Positions 37,143-44,879 of a stretch of 64,000 bases of DNA are shown here, piece by piece (positions within the stretch are counted from its first letter, which is position 1; every line of letters begins with the position of its first letter). The DNA is from Eutreptiella sp. 'Long Island Sound 2002' (Eukaryota; Euglenozoa; Euglenophyceae; Eutreptiales; Eutreptiaceae), in assembly GCA_964036045.1 (NCBI GenBank), contig OZ038378.1, positions 162,138,576 to 162,202,575 of the forward strand, written 5' to 3'. The notes under the pieces are model-generated. The model was not told the DNA's origin. It saw only the letters and a program-made list of their open reading frames with translations, and did no database searches. Made by a program: the position numbers and the translations under genes.

Positions 37143-39123
37143 TCACCAAAAACAGGCTGAGTTGTAACGCCCCCTCCGAAATGGCTTCTTGGGAGACTTG
37201 ACAACAATGGACGGGGGAGACCCCGAGGGCATCGCGCATTGGAGAGACCCCGAGGGCATCACGCATTGGAAGGGGAGGGGGGCGGGGGCGGCAGGGGTCC
37301 AAGCGGGGAGGGGAGGCAGTGGATGGATGGATGATATGAGCATGGCGCGCGGGGGGGGGGGGGGTGCGCTTCCCGGGACCCAGGGAGTAAAGCTCTGGCC
37401 GCTCATCGCCGCAACCGGGTGGCAGGGGGAGGGGTCCACGGGGGCGGGGGGCTCCATCTCCAACATGAACCAGGGGAACAAGGCTTGCTGCGAACACCAA
37501 TGCAAGCACACACCCCATTGCCACCACTCCCTGACCCCCGTTTTGTGGCCCCTTTTTTGGAACAAAAAGTGTTATCCCGAGGACGACGGTTGCCAAATTC
37601 AACCTTTTTTCAGCAAAGCCGTGCTCAAGGCAACCAATTCGCATTGTGTAATTTTACAATCGGATTTGCCAGCATTGTCCCCTCGAAATAGCCGTTTTTC
37701 TAGAGTGTTGGGTGGTTTCAGGCCAAACAAGCTTCAGCATAGGAGACATAAGACGAAAGTGCTACTGTACATCATCTCCTTGATGTGGCCATATCACGAG
37801 GTCTTCAAGACTCCCCGCAGCCCCTCAAGCTGGGATTGTTGTCGCACAGGTTCACTGTTCCTTATGGTCCGGCGTGTTTTGTCGCGGCCAGGCAGCCGCT
37901 GCATACTACTCAACAAGGTAACCAAATGCTATCTTGATGTGGATATCCCAGACGGCGCACCTCTGTAGCGTCCATGACAGAAGCTACTGCAGCACCTTTG
38001 TGTGAGGACGCTGTTACGGCTGTTTGCCATGCGGACACACGCTTGGGGTTCGAATTCAGCACCTTCCTGCTGCACTCAATGCACTGATGCAGGGGTCACA
38101 TAGCTCGGCGTGGCGTCAATATGTGCGTCTCCGCTGCCGGACTGAGCAAGAGGGGGGTAGCAAAAGGCGGTGATAAACTCCCCGCACAAAAGGGCAGGGG
38201 GGACCCCCCTAAGGCGAGCAAAGCAGACAGCACTCGGCGAAGCAACTCTTTCCCTGATAGCAGTCAGAGCAGAAGACGTGTGCCGGCCGGTTCACCGGGG
38301 TATCTGCCACTGGTTCGAATTTTCATAGGGAAACTGTCCGCATACCAGGGGGGGGGGGGGACAAGTTTGCCGGGGGACAGTTTCAGAACAGGATAATTTC
38401 GGAAGGGGGGGGGGTTTCGCCACCTCCAGGAATCCTGAAGCTTGCTGTTATTTCCTAACGGGCTCTGGATGGTTCCTCTTATTTCCTGGGCACTTTCAAA
38501 ATCCTGGGCAACACAGCATTCCAATGCATTCCAGTCACACAAGCACCGCATGTTGCAAACAACGACATCTTTGAACCTTCCCTCCGCCTGGTACACTGCT
38601 GCACATTTCTGAATTAACAGTGCTCACCTCCGTCTGAATTTGGTGTGAAGTTGTTGGTCACCCGTCACGAAAAGTTCGCCTGGGGGGAGGAATTTTGCCA
38701 CTTTTCTTGACGGCGAAATTCTCCCCTCCCGAAATTTTCCCTTCCCCTGTACGCTTGTCTCAAGCATGAACGAACAACGACTGGGGTATTGCGCCTGCTG
38801 TTTTCGCCGTTGCTGTGCCCGATGGGCTCCTGCGGCTCTGGATGGGCTCCTGCTGTTCCGGTTGAGCTGCTGCTGTTCTGCTTGCGCTGCCAACCGACCT
38901 CAGAGTCCCGTCCATCTCTTATCCAGCACATCAGCGAGAGCTTTTCTTGCTGGGCGATCCGCGGTTCTCCAAACGGTGCGCCAAAGCCGCCGCACCAGCG
39001 AGGGAGGGTTCCGGGCTCTGCGCATCCCCCCAAAAGTGCACCCTCGCACTCAATTGGTGGGAGGGCGTTGGGGGTGGCACTACGCAAGCCCAGCCTCCCA
39101 GGCACTGAAGGTGTGCGACCGGG
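37143..39123. other. GC-rich stretch with poly-G runs, no supported gene
   Basis: G runs of about 14 lie near 37350 and 38350 and a G10 near 38405. A GCTGCTG/CTCCTGC-type low-complexity stretch covers 38815-38885. Open frames on both strands (for example plus 37189-37968 and minus 38665-39105) have repeat-like or mixed composition and no domain. The same DNA lies at 56261-58241. Confidence 0.5.
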
Positions 39124-40410
39124 TCACGCGACGTAGTGGCAAATCGGGGGCGCGCTGGAGCTGCCGTCGGGCGCGCAGCACACGACGGTGCCATCGAGCG
39201 TGAGGTGGAAGTGGCCCTGGCCCTTCTCGACCACGGCCTCCAGCCTCTTGGCCCGGGTCAGTCCCAGCATGGGCTTGCGGAGCACGTTCACGAGCCTGAC
39301 ATAGGCCTGCCTGGGCGCCTTAACCCGCTCGTAGTCCGCCGCATGCTCCTGCCTCCACGCCTCCCAGAGGCCCTTTGCGGGGCCGGGGTCCGGGGGGGTC
39401 GTGCGCGCGTCGTGAACCGAGCAGGTGGTACGAAACCGGCTCCATGTCGTCTTGGAGGGCGTGAGGTAGTGCAGTGTGTAGCCCTCCTCCAGCTCCAGTT
39501 CCGAGACGGTCAGGCCCAGCTTCTTGAAGGGCACCGCGGCCGCAGAGGAGTCCTCGCCGTACTGCACCACGACCCACGTGGGCTGCTGCTCGGCCCTGTA
39601 CCACTCGTCCCGCACCTCCTCGGGCACCCCCTCCGCCAGCATCTCGTGCTGCTTGTCAGCAACGAACCGGGTCCACACGTCCTCGAGGGTGTCAGTCCTG
39701 CTGACGTCGACCGAATGGAACCCCCGGAGGTAGACTGTGACTGTGAGGTCTGGGGCCGCGGTGGGCACTTGCCGGGCCCGGGCCCTTGCCTCGCGCGCGC
39801 GTTCCTCCGCATCGAGCGCTTGCTGCCGGGCCTTGTCTTGCAGGTGCAGGTGTTGCCTGCCGAGCTTGCGCGGGTAGTCCCGGTCCAGCATTGTCCGCAC
39901 TTTCGTACGGATGCTGAGCACTTTTCTGCGGACCGCGCCCATTCTCCTGTATCGCAACTGTCCCACCGCCCGTTGGGCCGCGTTCCCCGTTCCGTCTGGG
40001 CCATAAGCGGCGACGCAGATTCCCCACTCCTGCAAGTACTCCGCGAAGGCGGCCCGGGGCACAGCGGCGGCGTCGGCATAGCCCGTCATCTCCTCCATGA
40101 CTCTCGACACATCATACCTCCACCCGTCTTTCATATGTCTCGTGTCACCCCTGGGGCCCACAAGGGCCTTGAGCCAGTTGTCCAGATCAGCCCGTGAGAT
40201 GCTGCCATGGCCCTTGCTGTCAACGAGTTCAGCAATGATCTCTGGTGTGGCCATGTAGAAGTCCACTGTCATGTATCGGGCCCCCCTCGAACAGCAGCAG
40301 TAGAAAGCCACAGCACCCGAAGCACCCAACAGCACAAGGGCCGGAACAATAAGCCATTCCCCGGGTGCAGCCATTGCATTATGCCATGCTGGCAACAGCT
40401 GAGACCACAT
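39124..40410 (-). CDS. Membrane-anchored protein with degenerate EF-hands, 428 aa, copy 1
   Basis: A long minus-strand frame, strongly GC-rich at third positions, unlike its neighbours. ATG choices are 40467, 40410 and 40374. I use 40410, which directly follows an acceptor-like TTTCAG. Residues 19-40 are one membrane helix (WLIVPALVLLGASGAVAFYCCC). Residues 64-76 (DSKGHGSISRADL) follow an EF-hand loop with Gly at position 6 and Ile at 8, but Lys at 3 and Asp at 12. A second poor EF-like helix-loop-helix is at 100-130. A basic helical stretch spans 145-214. Residues about 221-325 (TVTVYLRGFHSVDV...EEGYTLHYL) could fold like a beta-grasp. No name is assigned. Upstream sequence to 40746 is open but pyrimidine-rich low complexity and probably untranslated. 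An identical copy is at 58242. Confidence 0.72.
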   Translation of the reverse strand: MWSQLLPAWHNAMAAPGEWLIVPALVLLGASGAVAFYCCCSRGARYMTVDFYMATPEIIAELVDSKGHGSISRADLDNWLKALVGPRGDTRHMKDGWRYDVSRVMEEMTGYADAAAVPRAAFAEYLQEWGICVAAYGPDGTGNAAQRAVGQLRYRRMGAVRRKVLSIRTKVRTMLDRDYPRKLGRQHLHLQDKARQQALDAEERAREARARARQVPTAAPDLTVTVYLRGFHSVDVSRTDTLEDVWTRFVADKQHEMLAEGVPEEVRDEWYRAEQQPTWVVVQYGEDSSAAAVPFKKLGLTVSELELEEGYTLHYLTPSKTTWSRFRTTCSVHDARTTPPDPGPAKGLWEAWRQEHAADYERVKAPRQAYVRLVNVLRKPMLGLTRAKRLEAVVEKGQGHFHLTLDGTVVCCAPDGSSSAPPICHYVA

Positions 40411-40559
40411 TCTGAAATGAGCTGCAGCAGCATGTGGAGGAACCGGTTGGTTAGGTTCTGGGCACATGACACAAGCATAGCAAAGCCCCTGGTGTGTCTC
40501 TTCAAATCCCAAATCCAAAATCCCAGAGCAGAGGACAGGAAGGGGTAGTGTAGGGTGGA

Positions 40560-40712
40560 CAGATGGCAGAGAGAAGGAGGAGAGAAGGGGCAAGAAAGAA
40601 AGGCAGAGGGGAGGCAGAAGAGAGAAGGAGGGAAGAGAACATAGGAGGAGGGTACAGCAGGCGAGGGGCAGAAGAAGGAAAGAGAAGGATGAGAAGGAAG
40701 GGGAAGGCGCAC
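40560..40712. repeat. Polypurine tract (G/A-rich), 150 bp
   Basis: Almost only G and A on the plus strand (GGAGGAGAGAAGGGGCAAGA and similar). It sits just upstream of the membrane-anchored protein gene on its template-sense side, so the mRNA-like strand is a pyrimidine tract. It could form triplex DNA or serve as a leader element. Repeated at 59678-59830. Confidence 0.8.
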
Positions 40713-41221
40713 CATTGCATGTGCAACAGAACAAACAACTGGACAAACACAGTCAGAATCCTAAACTTAAGTTTACATCCATAAACTGAGGTTCTTTGTC
40801 TGGTACTGTGAGAGACTGCCTCTCACACGGACCAGAAGGTCAGATGTATGATCTGAGAAATCTCATAGTTGGCCAAGTGCTGAGAAGTTGAGGGGCTAGG
40901 GTGCATAGGTGCCGATATCTTTTGCTGGAAAAACAAACCTTCAATTCCTTTGTCTTATTGGAACTACAATTTGTAATGCCTCGTGCACACAAGAATGCAT
41001 TAGAATGTCCGACAGCCATACCAAGATTCCCCCCGCTTTGGGCCCTGGGGGGATGTTTGCCCGGCGCGCTACCTTTGCATTAAGTATCTTGGCTCTAGCC
41101 CCAATTTTATCCTCACCCAGGGAAGTCCCCGAAGTAGACGGCACCGGACCGCAAACCTTCCATGCAAAGCACGTTGCATAAGCGGAAATGCGAGAATTCA
41201 ACAACACAAAATGTCACCCAG

Positions 41222-41246
41222 AATGTCCTTAATGAATAATATTATT
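41222..41246. repeat. 25-bp direct repeat, left end of a 1.6-kb cassette
   Basis: AATGTCCTTAATGAATAATA plus TTATT at 41222-41246 matches 42791-42815 with one mismatch (TGA/TAA) in the same orientation. It includes TTAA, the insertion site of piggyBac-type elements, and the palindrome AATAATATTATT. The two copies bracket the ORFs at 41635-42321 and 42355-42780. Confidence 0.75.
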
Positions 41247-41634
41247 TTTTTTTCTTCCGACACTGGTGAGTTCGGCCATCAAGGCAGACAGTGTACTTAG
41301 GCAGCAACGGCCTAGAGGTATGTACAGTAAAGTCAGCTTAACCAATGGGTGGGATGCGGGTAAGGCAGTTCTCCACAGAGGGAGAGCCCAATGGGGGCGC
41401 AGGACCTGTATGTACTGTACACTCCATGCAGGTGGTGGGGCCTGCCACGACCACAGAGGGTCAACACCTAGAAACTGTGGAGTTGTGACTAGATCAAAAA
41501 CTAAGATCAAAGAGTGACTAACAGTCGGGAACTATAGGGAGCCCTTAGTGCAGAATCGAAAAACTCATACACTGGGGTGGAAAGTGGTTGCAGGGGTGTA
41601 CCCCTCAATGCAGAGCCGATACACTGGGGCGGCA

Positions 41635-42321
41635 TCAGAAGTGGATCTCCCGAATAGGGGACCCAATGAGTTGAGTGAAGGGGAGGTCAACGCCGTCTCT
41701 ATCGGGTGACCCCGTAAGCTGGACAGCAGCCGGACTAGGGGGGTGGAAGCATCGCCGTTTACAGACACGGACATCGGGGGACAGCGGGCGCCGACGCTTT
41801 AACTGTAGAACGCGCAGGGCCGCCAACTCGCTCTCCAGATATTGGCCCTTCTCTCGCCAGGCTACCTCCTGCCAGTGTTCCGTGACTGTGACCCAGTCGC
41901 CCCACTGACGCGCCAAGAGGCGCCCAGTGCTGAGGCCGACGTACTGGGAGTGTAGCCGTCGCTTCAGGGCAACTGACGATTCGTATGCCTCCTTGTGATG
42001 GGAGTGAACCAGTTCCGCATATGAGGATCGGATAGACCGGGATGTGCTGGAGAAAGCTGCCCTGTATAAGCGTTCAACCTCCCCCATGCACGTATGGAGC
42101 CACTGCTCGTGGGCCCTCATGCGGTAGGCCATCATGGAGGCCCATGTCATGTATTTCTGATGGGACATGGATGCATGGTGCAGAGTGGCACCCCCGATGG
42201 TGCGTGTCTGACGCTGATATACCCCCATGAGGGCGGTGGCCAGTTTGAGTGTAGGTAGGTAGGAGAGGGTGTAATTATGATATGTGAGCAGGGCCCGAGC
42301 CATGCTCATCTTGGCATGCAT
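41635..42321 (-). CDS. Unrecognised 228-aa helical ORF, second part of a two-ORF cassette, copy 1
   Basis: ATG at 42321 (MHAKMSMARALL). The protein is rich in His, Tyr, Ser and Arg and mostly helical, with a long central helix (RRLHSQYVGLSTGRLLARQW) and a basic segment LQLKRRRPLSP near the end. A very good acceptor (GTCTTGCTTCCAG) lies ten bases before this ATG, so it is probably exon 2 of a gene whose exon 1 is the open frame at 42355-42780. No family is recognised. Copy 2 at 60753 has one changed residue (Ile to Thr near the end). Confidence 0.5.
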   Translation of the reverse strand: MHAKMSMARALLTYHNYTLSYLPTLKLATALMGVYQRQTRTIGGATLHHASMSHQKYMTWASMMAYRMRAHEQWLHTCMGEVERLYRAAFSSTSRSIRSSYAELVHSHHKEAYESSVALKRRLHSQYVGLSTGRLLARQWGDWVTVTEHWQEVAWREKGQYLESELAALRVLQLKRRRPLSPDVRVCKRRCFHPPSPAAVQLTGSPDRDGVDLPFTQLIGSPIREIHF

Positions 42322-42354
42322 GGCACCCTGGAAGCAAGACGTGCGGAACAGGTA

Positions 42355-42780
42355 TCAAGCTGACAGCAACGGAGCCCTCCACGCCGAGACCATTGCGCGC
42401 AACCAGACGGTGGTCTTGCAGGCCATATGAAGTAGAAGTGTGTAGGATCTGTAGTGCGCCTGTAGTTCACGGCGTATGTCTCTCCAGAGGGTCTGTAACT
42501 GAGCCACGGACCTCATGAGGAAAATTTCCCCCGGGAGGCCCCGACGGACCAAGGGAGGCCGGCGGGGGCCTAGATTTGAGGGGGTAGACGGGTTTGACAC
42601 ATAGTCGTGGACCGTGGCCTGAAGCGGCGGACTCAGAGAGGAGAGGAGACGGAGGAGCGTACAGGCCGTGCTGTTAGAGTAGGGTTGCTGCAGGATGTAT
42701 GACGCACGGGTGTCAGGGGACGACCGCGGTCGCTTGGGACCGCGCTTGTTGCGCCCTCCCTCCCGTGGTTTGTAGTGTAC
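42355..42780 (-). CDS. Basic N-terminal exon candidate of the same cassette
   Basis: After an acceptor-like GGGCGCAG the frame opens with VHYKPREGGRNKRGPKRPRS, an arginine/lysine-rich stretch typical of nucleic-acid binding or nuclear targeting. About 110 residues rich in Leu and Ser follow (MRSVAQLQTLWRDIRRELQ) up to a stop at 42355. There is no ATG near the beginning, so an upstream exon or an inactive copy is likely. Joining to 41635-42321 by splicing is possible but the donor is not clear. The substitution at 42358 is silent here. Confidence 0.4.
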   Translation of the reverse strand, partial: VHYKPREGGRNKRGPKRPRSSPDTRASYILQQPYSNSTACTLLRLLSSLSPPLQATVHDYVSNPSTPSNLGPRRPPLVRRGLPGEIFLMRSVAQLQTLWRDIRRELQAHYRSYTLLLHMACKTTVWLRAMVSAWRAPLLSA

Positions 42781-42790
42781 CTGCGCCCGT

Positions 42791-42815
42791 AATGTCCTTA
42801 ATAAATAATATTATT
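42791..42815. repeat. 25-bp direct repeat, right end of the cassette, plus hairpin CCCACA-AG-TGTGGG
   Basis: Partner of 41222-41246. Directly after it, 42816-42829 forms a perfect 6-bp stem with a 2-base loop (CCCACAAGTGTGGG). The stop codon of the zinc-motif frame on the minus strand lies inside the repeat (42798-42800). Confidence 0.7.
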
Positions 42816-43037
42816 CCCACAAGTGTGGGTCTCAATACATTCACAACAATAGTGTTCCTTACACTCACCACAAACTGTGATGGTGGAGCGATTGTGACAA
42901 CACAAGGCACACACTTTTGCCTCATCCTCTCCCTCATCTTGCGCGGCGGCTGAGTTGCTCTTGTCCGTCCAAACATGAGGCGGAACATGGTTCCATGTTC
43001 CCAGAAGCGCACGGCGTACGTACTTCGGCTTCCTTTG
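42798..43037 (-). CDS. C-terminal zinc-finger exon, piggyBac-transposase-like
   Basis: The minus-strand frame open from 43037 to the stop at 42798 ends with a Cys/His motif: KVCALCC...TITVCGECKEHYCCECIETH. The spacing is C-x2-C-x9-C-x2-C-x4-C-x2-C-x3-H. In piggyBac-family transposases a very similar C-terminal cysteine-rich finger follows the DDE core and binds the element ends. A basic stretch (KPKYVRRALLGTWNHVPPH) and an acidic linker precede it. The DDE core is not found upstream in the block, so this is a terminal exon or a relic. The only start-like codons are internal. Other CxxC proteins (B-box or RING-like) are alternatives. A copy lies at 61916-62155. Confidence 0.45.
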   Translation of the reverse strand, partial: QRKPKYVRRALLGTWNHVPPHVWTDKSNSAAAQDEGEDEAKVCALCCHNRSTITVCGECKEHYCCECIETHTCGNNIIY

Positions 43038-43058
43038 TCACTCAGTAGTGGCTGCTTA

Positions 43059-43270
43059 ACCCCTATCGTCTCGGGGGCCACATGCGGGCGGAAATGGCTC
43101 ATCACCCCTGCCTTCTCGGGGGTCCCCACATGGGGACAAAATCAGAATTGGCTACCCCACACCTGCCTTCTCGGGGGTCCCCAATAGAAGGGGACAAAAT
43201 CAGAAGTGGCTACAGCAACCCTGCCTTCTCAGGGGCCCAGACATGGGCGGATTGGCTACTTAATCCTTGC
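43059..43270. repeat. 55-58-bp repeat, about four units (CTGCCTTCTCGGGGGTCCCC type)
   Basis: CCTGCCTTCTC followed by GGGGGTCCC and GGGGACAAAATCAGAA with a GGCTAC ending starts at 43107, 43162 and 43220, with a diverged unit at 43059. The same family recurs at 45095-45270 and, more worn, at 45590-45720. It appears to be a dispersed repeat that amplifies locally. Confidence 0.8.
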
Positions 43271-43291
43271 CTCATATACGGCACGAAGTCG

Positions 43292-43320
43292 CCCCCCCGT
43301 ACCTCGGAGGTACGGGGGGG
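43292..43320. repeat. Perfect 13-bp inverted repeat with 3-base loop, followed by poly-G runs
   Basis: Left arm CCCCCCCGTACCT, loop CGG, right arm AGGTACGGGGGGG. From 43310 to 43400 and at 43487-43500 the plus strand consists of G runs of 6-14 separated by TACC or TAC, a strong candidate for G-quadruplex structures. G-run lengths differ between copy 1 and copy 2 (three extra G in copy 2). Confidence 0.85.
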
Positions 43321-43504
43321 GGGGTACCGGGGGGGGAGGGGTACGGGGGGGAGATATAGGGGGGGTACGGGCGGGGGGGGGGGATACGGGGGGGGATGTA
43401 CGGCCATGAGGCAACGGAAACTGGGCTCGCATACGCCCCCGTGTCACAGGCGCATGGTCATAACCACATTGTTCAGTGGGATGTACGGGGGGGGGGGGGG
43501 TCAC

Positions 43505-43620
43505 GGGGGGGTTTGGCGGTTCTCACACAAGGCGGTACACACAGCAGGCGGTACACACACAAGGCGGTGCACACAAAAGGCGGTCTGTAGCCACCGCAGG
43601 AGTCTTGTTATTTAAGGGGC
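43505..43620. repeat. Outlier unit of the GGCGGTACACACA repeat family
   Basis: GGCGGTACACACACAAGGCG, then GTGCACACAAAAGGCGGTC and GCCACCGCAGGAGTCTTG. One unit of the array at 44340-44879, separated from it by 720 bases. Confidence 0.85.
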
Positions 43621-43896
43621 CATGGGCAACGCGGTACATAGGGGGAATCTTTGCACTGCGCGCGCACTGCACGCGCACTACGCGCTACTTTTAGACTATG
43701 TTCCCCCCGAAGAGCCCCCAAGCAAACCCCTTGGAAACGCCCTTAGAATTAGGTGACCCAAACTGCCCCAGCTCAAGAAAGTTGAAAACTACCTTCCCTT
43801 CACATAACACACATCATGCACAACTGGAAAGGCCATGAACAGCGCATTGGTCGCCACCCTCAAGAACACACAACTGTCTTCCTGTTCCATTGTCAA

Positions 43897-44077
43897 CTAA
43901 GTACACATGGACTCCATCTTGCATTGGCGATTCACCACCCGTAGTGCATCTTGGTAGTACTCCAAGTGGATGAGCCCATCTCCCGCCATCCCAACCACCG
44001 TGGCAGGAACTCGCACGCCGTTGGAGCGGGTGTAGAACACCCGATCGCCAAGACTCAAATCCATGAAGAAAGTGCGT
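43897..44077 (-). CDS. Terminal exon with SH3/Tudor-like fold pattern
   Basis: After a strong acceptor (CTCCTTTCTTAG) the frame reads RTFFMDLSLGDRVFYTRSNG, then VRVPATVVGMAGDGLIHLEY and ends RVVNRQCKMESMCT with a TAG at 43897. The order 'GDRVFY - ATVVG - LIHLEY - ALRVV' is the strand pattern of small SH3, Tudor or chromo-like barrels. Such barrels often sit at the end of mobile-element or chromatin proteins. An ATG at 44064 could start a 55-residue peptide, but the splice acceptor argues for a last exon. The upstream exons are not identified; the repeat array at 44340 lies immediately upstream. Copy at 63018-63198 is identical in translation. Confidence 0.45.
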
Positions 44078-44339
44078 CTAAGAAAGGAGGAGGGGGGTAT
44101 GAAGTCCTGTAGCATATGTGCAAGCACGATAGATCAATGTGTGCACACGAGCATTGCGCCTTGCCATGCCTTGACACAACCATGCTACGCCTTGCCATGC
44201 CTTGACCCAAACGTGCTACGCCTTGCATAACCTTTGCTAGGGGTCACCATGATGCCCCTAGTATCTCAAAGTATGGGTCTCCAGTACGGCCAGGCGCCCA
44301 AATAGTTGCACTGCGCGCGCACTGCGCTTGAGGCTCCCC

Positions 44340-44879
44340 CATATAGAAGGCGGTACACACACAAGGCGGTGCACACAATAGGCGGCCTGTAGCCACCGCA
44401 GGAGTCTTGTTATTGAAGGGGCCACATGCAAGGCGGTACACACAAAAGGCGGTGCACACAAAAGGCGGCCTGTGGCCACCGCAGGAGTCTTGTTATTTAA
44501 GGGGCCACAGGCAAGGCGGTACACACAAAAGGCGGTACACACACAAGGCGGTGCACACAAAAGGCGGCCTGTAGCCACCGCAGGAGTCTTGCTATTTAAG
44601 GGGCCACAGGCAAGGCGGTACACACAAAAGGCGGTACACACACAAGGTGGTGCACACAAAAGGCGGCCTGTAGCCACCGCAGGAGTCTTGTTATTGAAGG
44701 GGCCACAGGCAAGCCGGTACACACAGAAGGCGGTACACACACAAGGCGGTGCACACAAAAGGCGGTGTGTAGCCACTGCAGGAGTCTTGTTATTTAAGGG
44801 GCCACACGCAAGGTGGTACACACAGAAGGCGGTACACAGAAGAGGCGGTCTGTAGCCACCGCAGGAGTCTTGTAATCTA
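44340..44879. repeat. Tandem array of 99- and 83-bp units (GGCGGTACACACA family)
   Basis: The landmark GCCACCGCAGGAG (one copy reads GCCACTGCAGGAG) occurs at 44392, 44475, 44574, 44673, 44772 and 44855, giving spacings 83, 99, 99, 99, 83. The 16-base difference is one GGCGGTACACACAAAA subunit. Open frames on both strands are repeat translations. In the second copy the array runs to the end of the window (63461-64000). Confidence 0.93.

Larger units (their letters stand above)
35117..44879. repeat. Large near-identical repeat, copy 1 (9.76 kb seen)
   Basis: From CCGTGGCTGG at 35117 the sequence matches 54235 onwards with a constant shift of 19118 bases, changing to 19121 after three extra G in the poly-G runs near 43320-43390. 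The match is still perfect at the window end. I found six substitutions: 36654, 37116, 40504, 41666, 42358 and 43536. Everything annotated inside this block therefore exists twice. Copy 2 starts exactly where the spacer ends, as expected for a head-to-tail duplication of a 19.1-kb unit (35117-54234). An assembly artefact cannot be excluded. Confidence 0.95.

Noticed and set aside
38041-38110. tRNA (GGTTCGAATTC resembles a T arm)
   Set aside because: No matching stem around the loop and no acceptor, D or anticodon arms.
39136-40197. 353-codon plus-strand frame opposite the membrane-anchored protein gene
   Set aside because: High GC at third positions of the minus-strand gene leaves the opposite strand open; its composition (Gly, Pro, Arg, His, Leu) is typical of such shadows and shows no motif.
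42791-42830. Geminivirus-type origin (TAATATTAC in a stem-loop)
   Set aside because: The sequence is AATAATATTATT without the final AC, and the hairpin lies beside it rather than around it. No Rep protein is present.
44258-44855. 187-codon minus and 127-codon plus frames over the 99/83-bp array
   Set aside because: Repeat unit of 99 bases is a multiple of 3, so long frames arise automatically; both strands are open at once.
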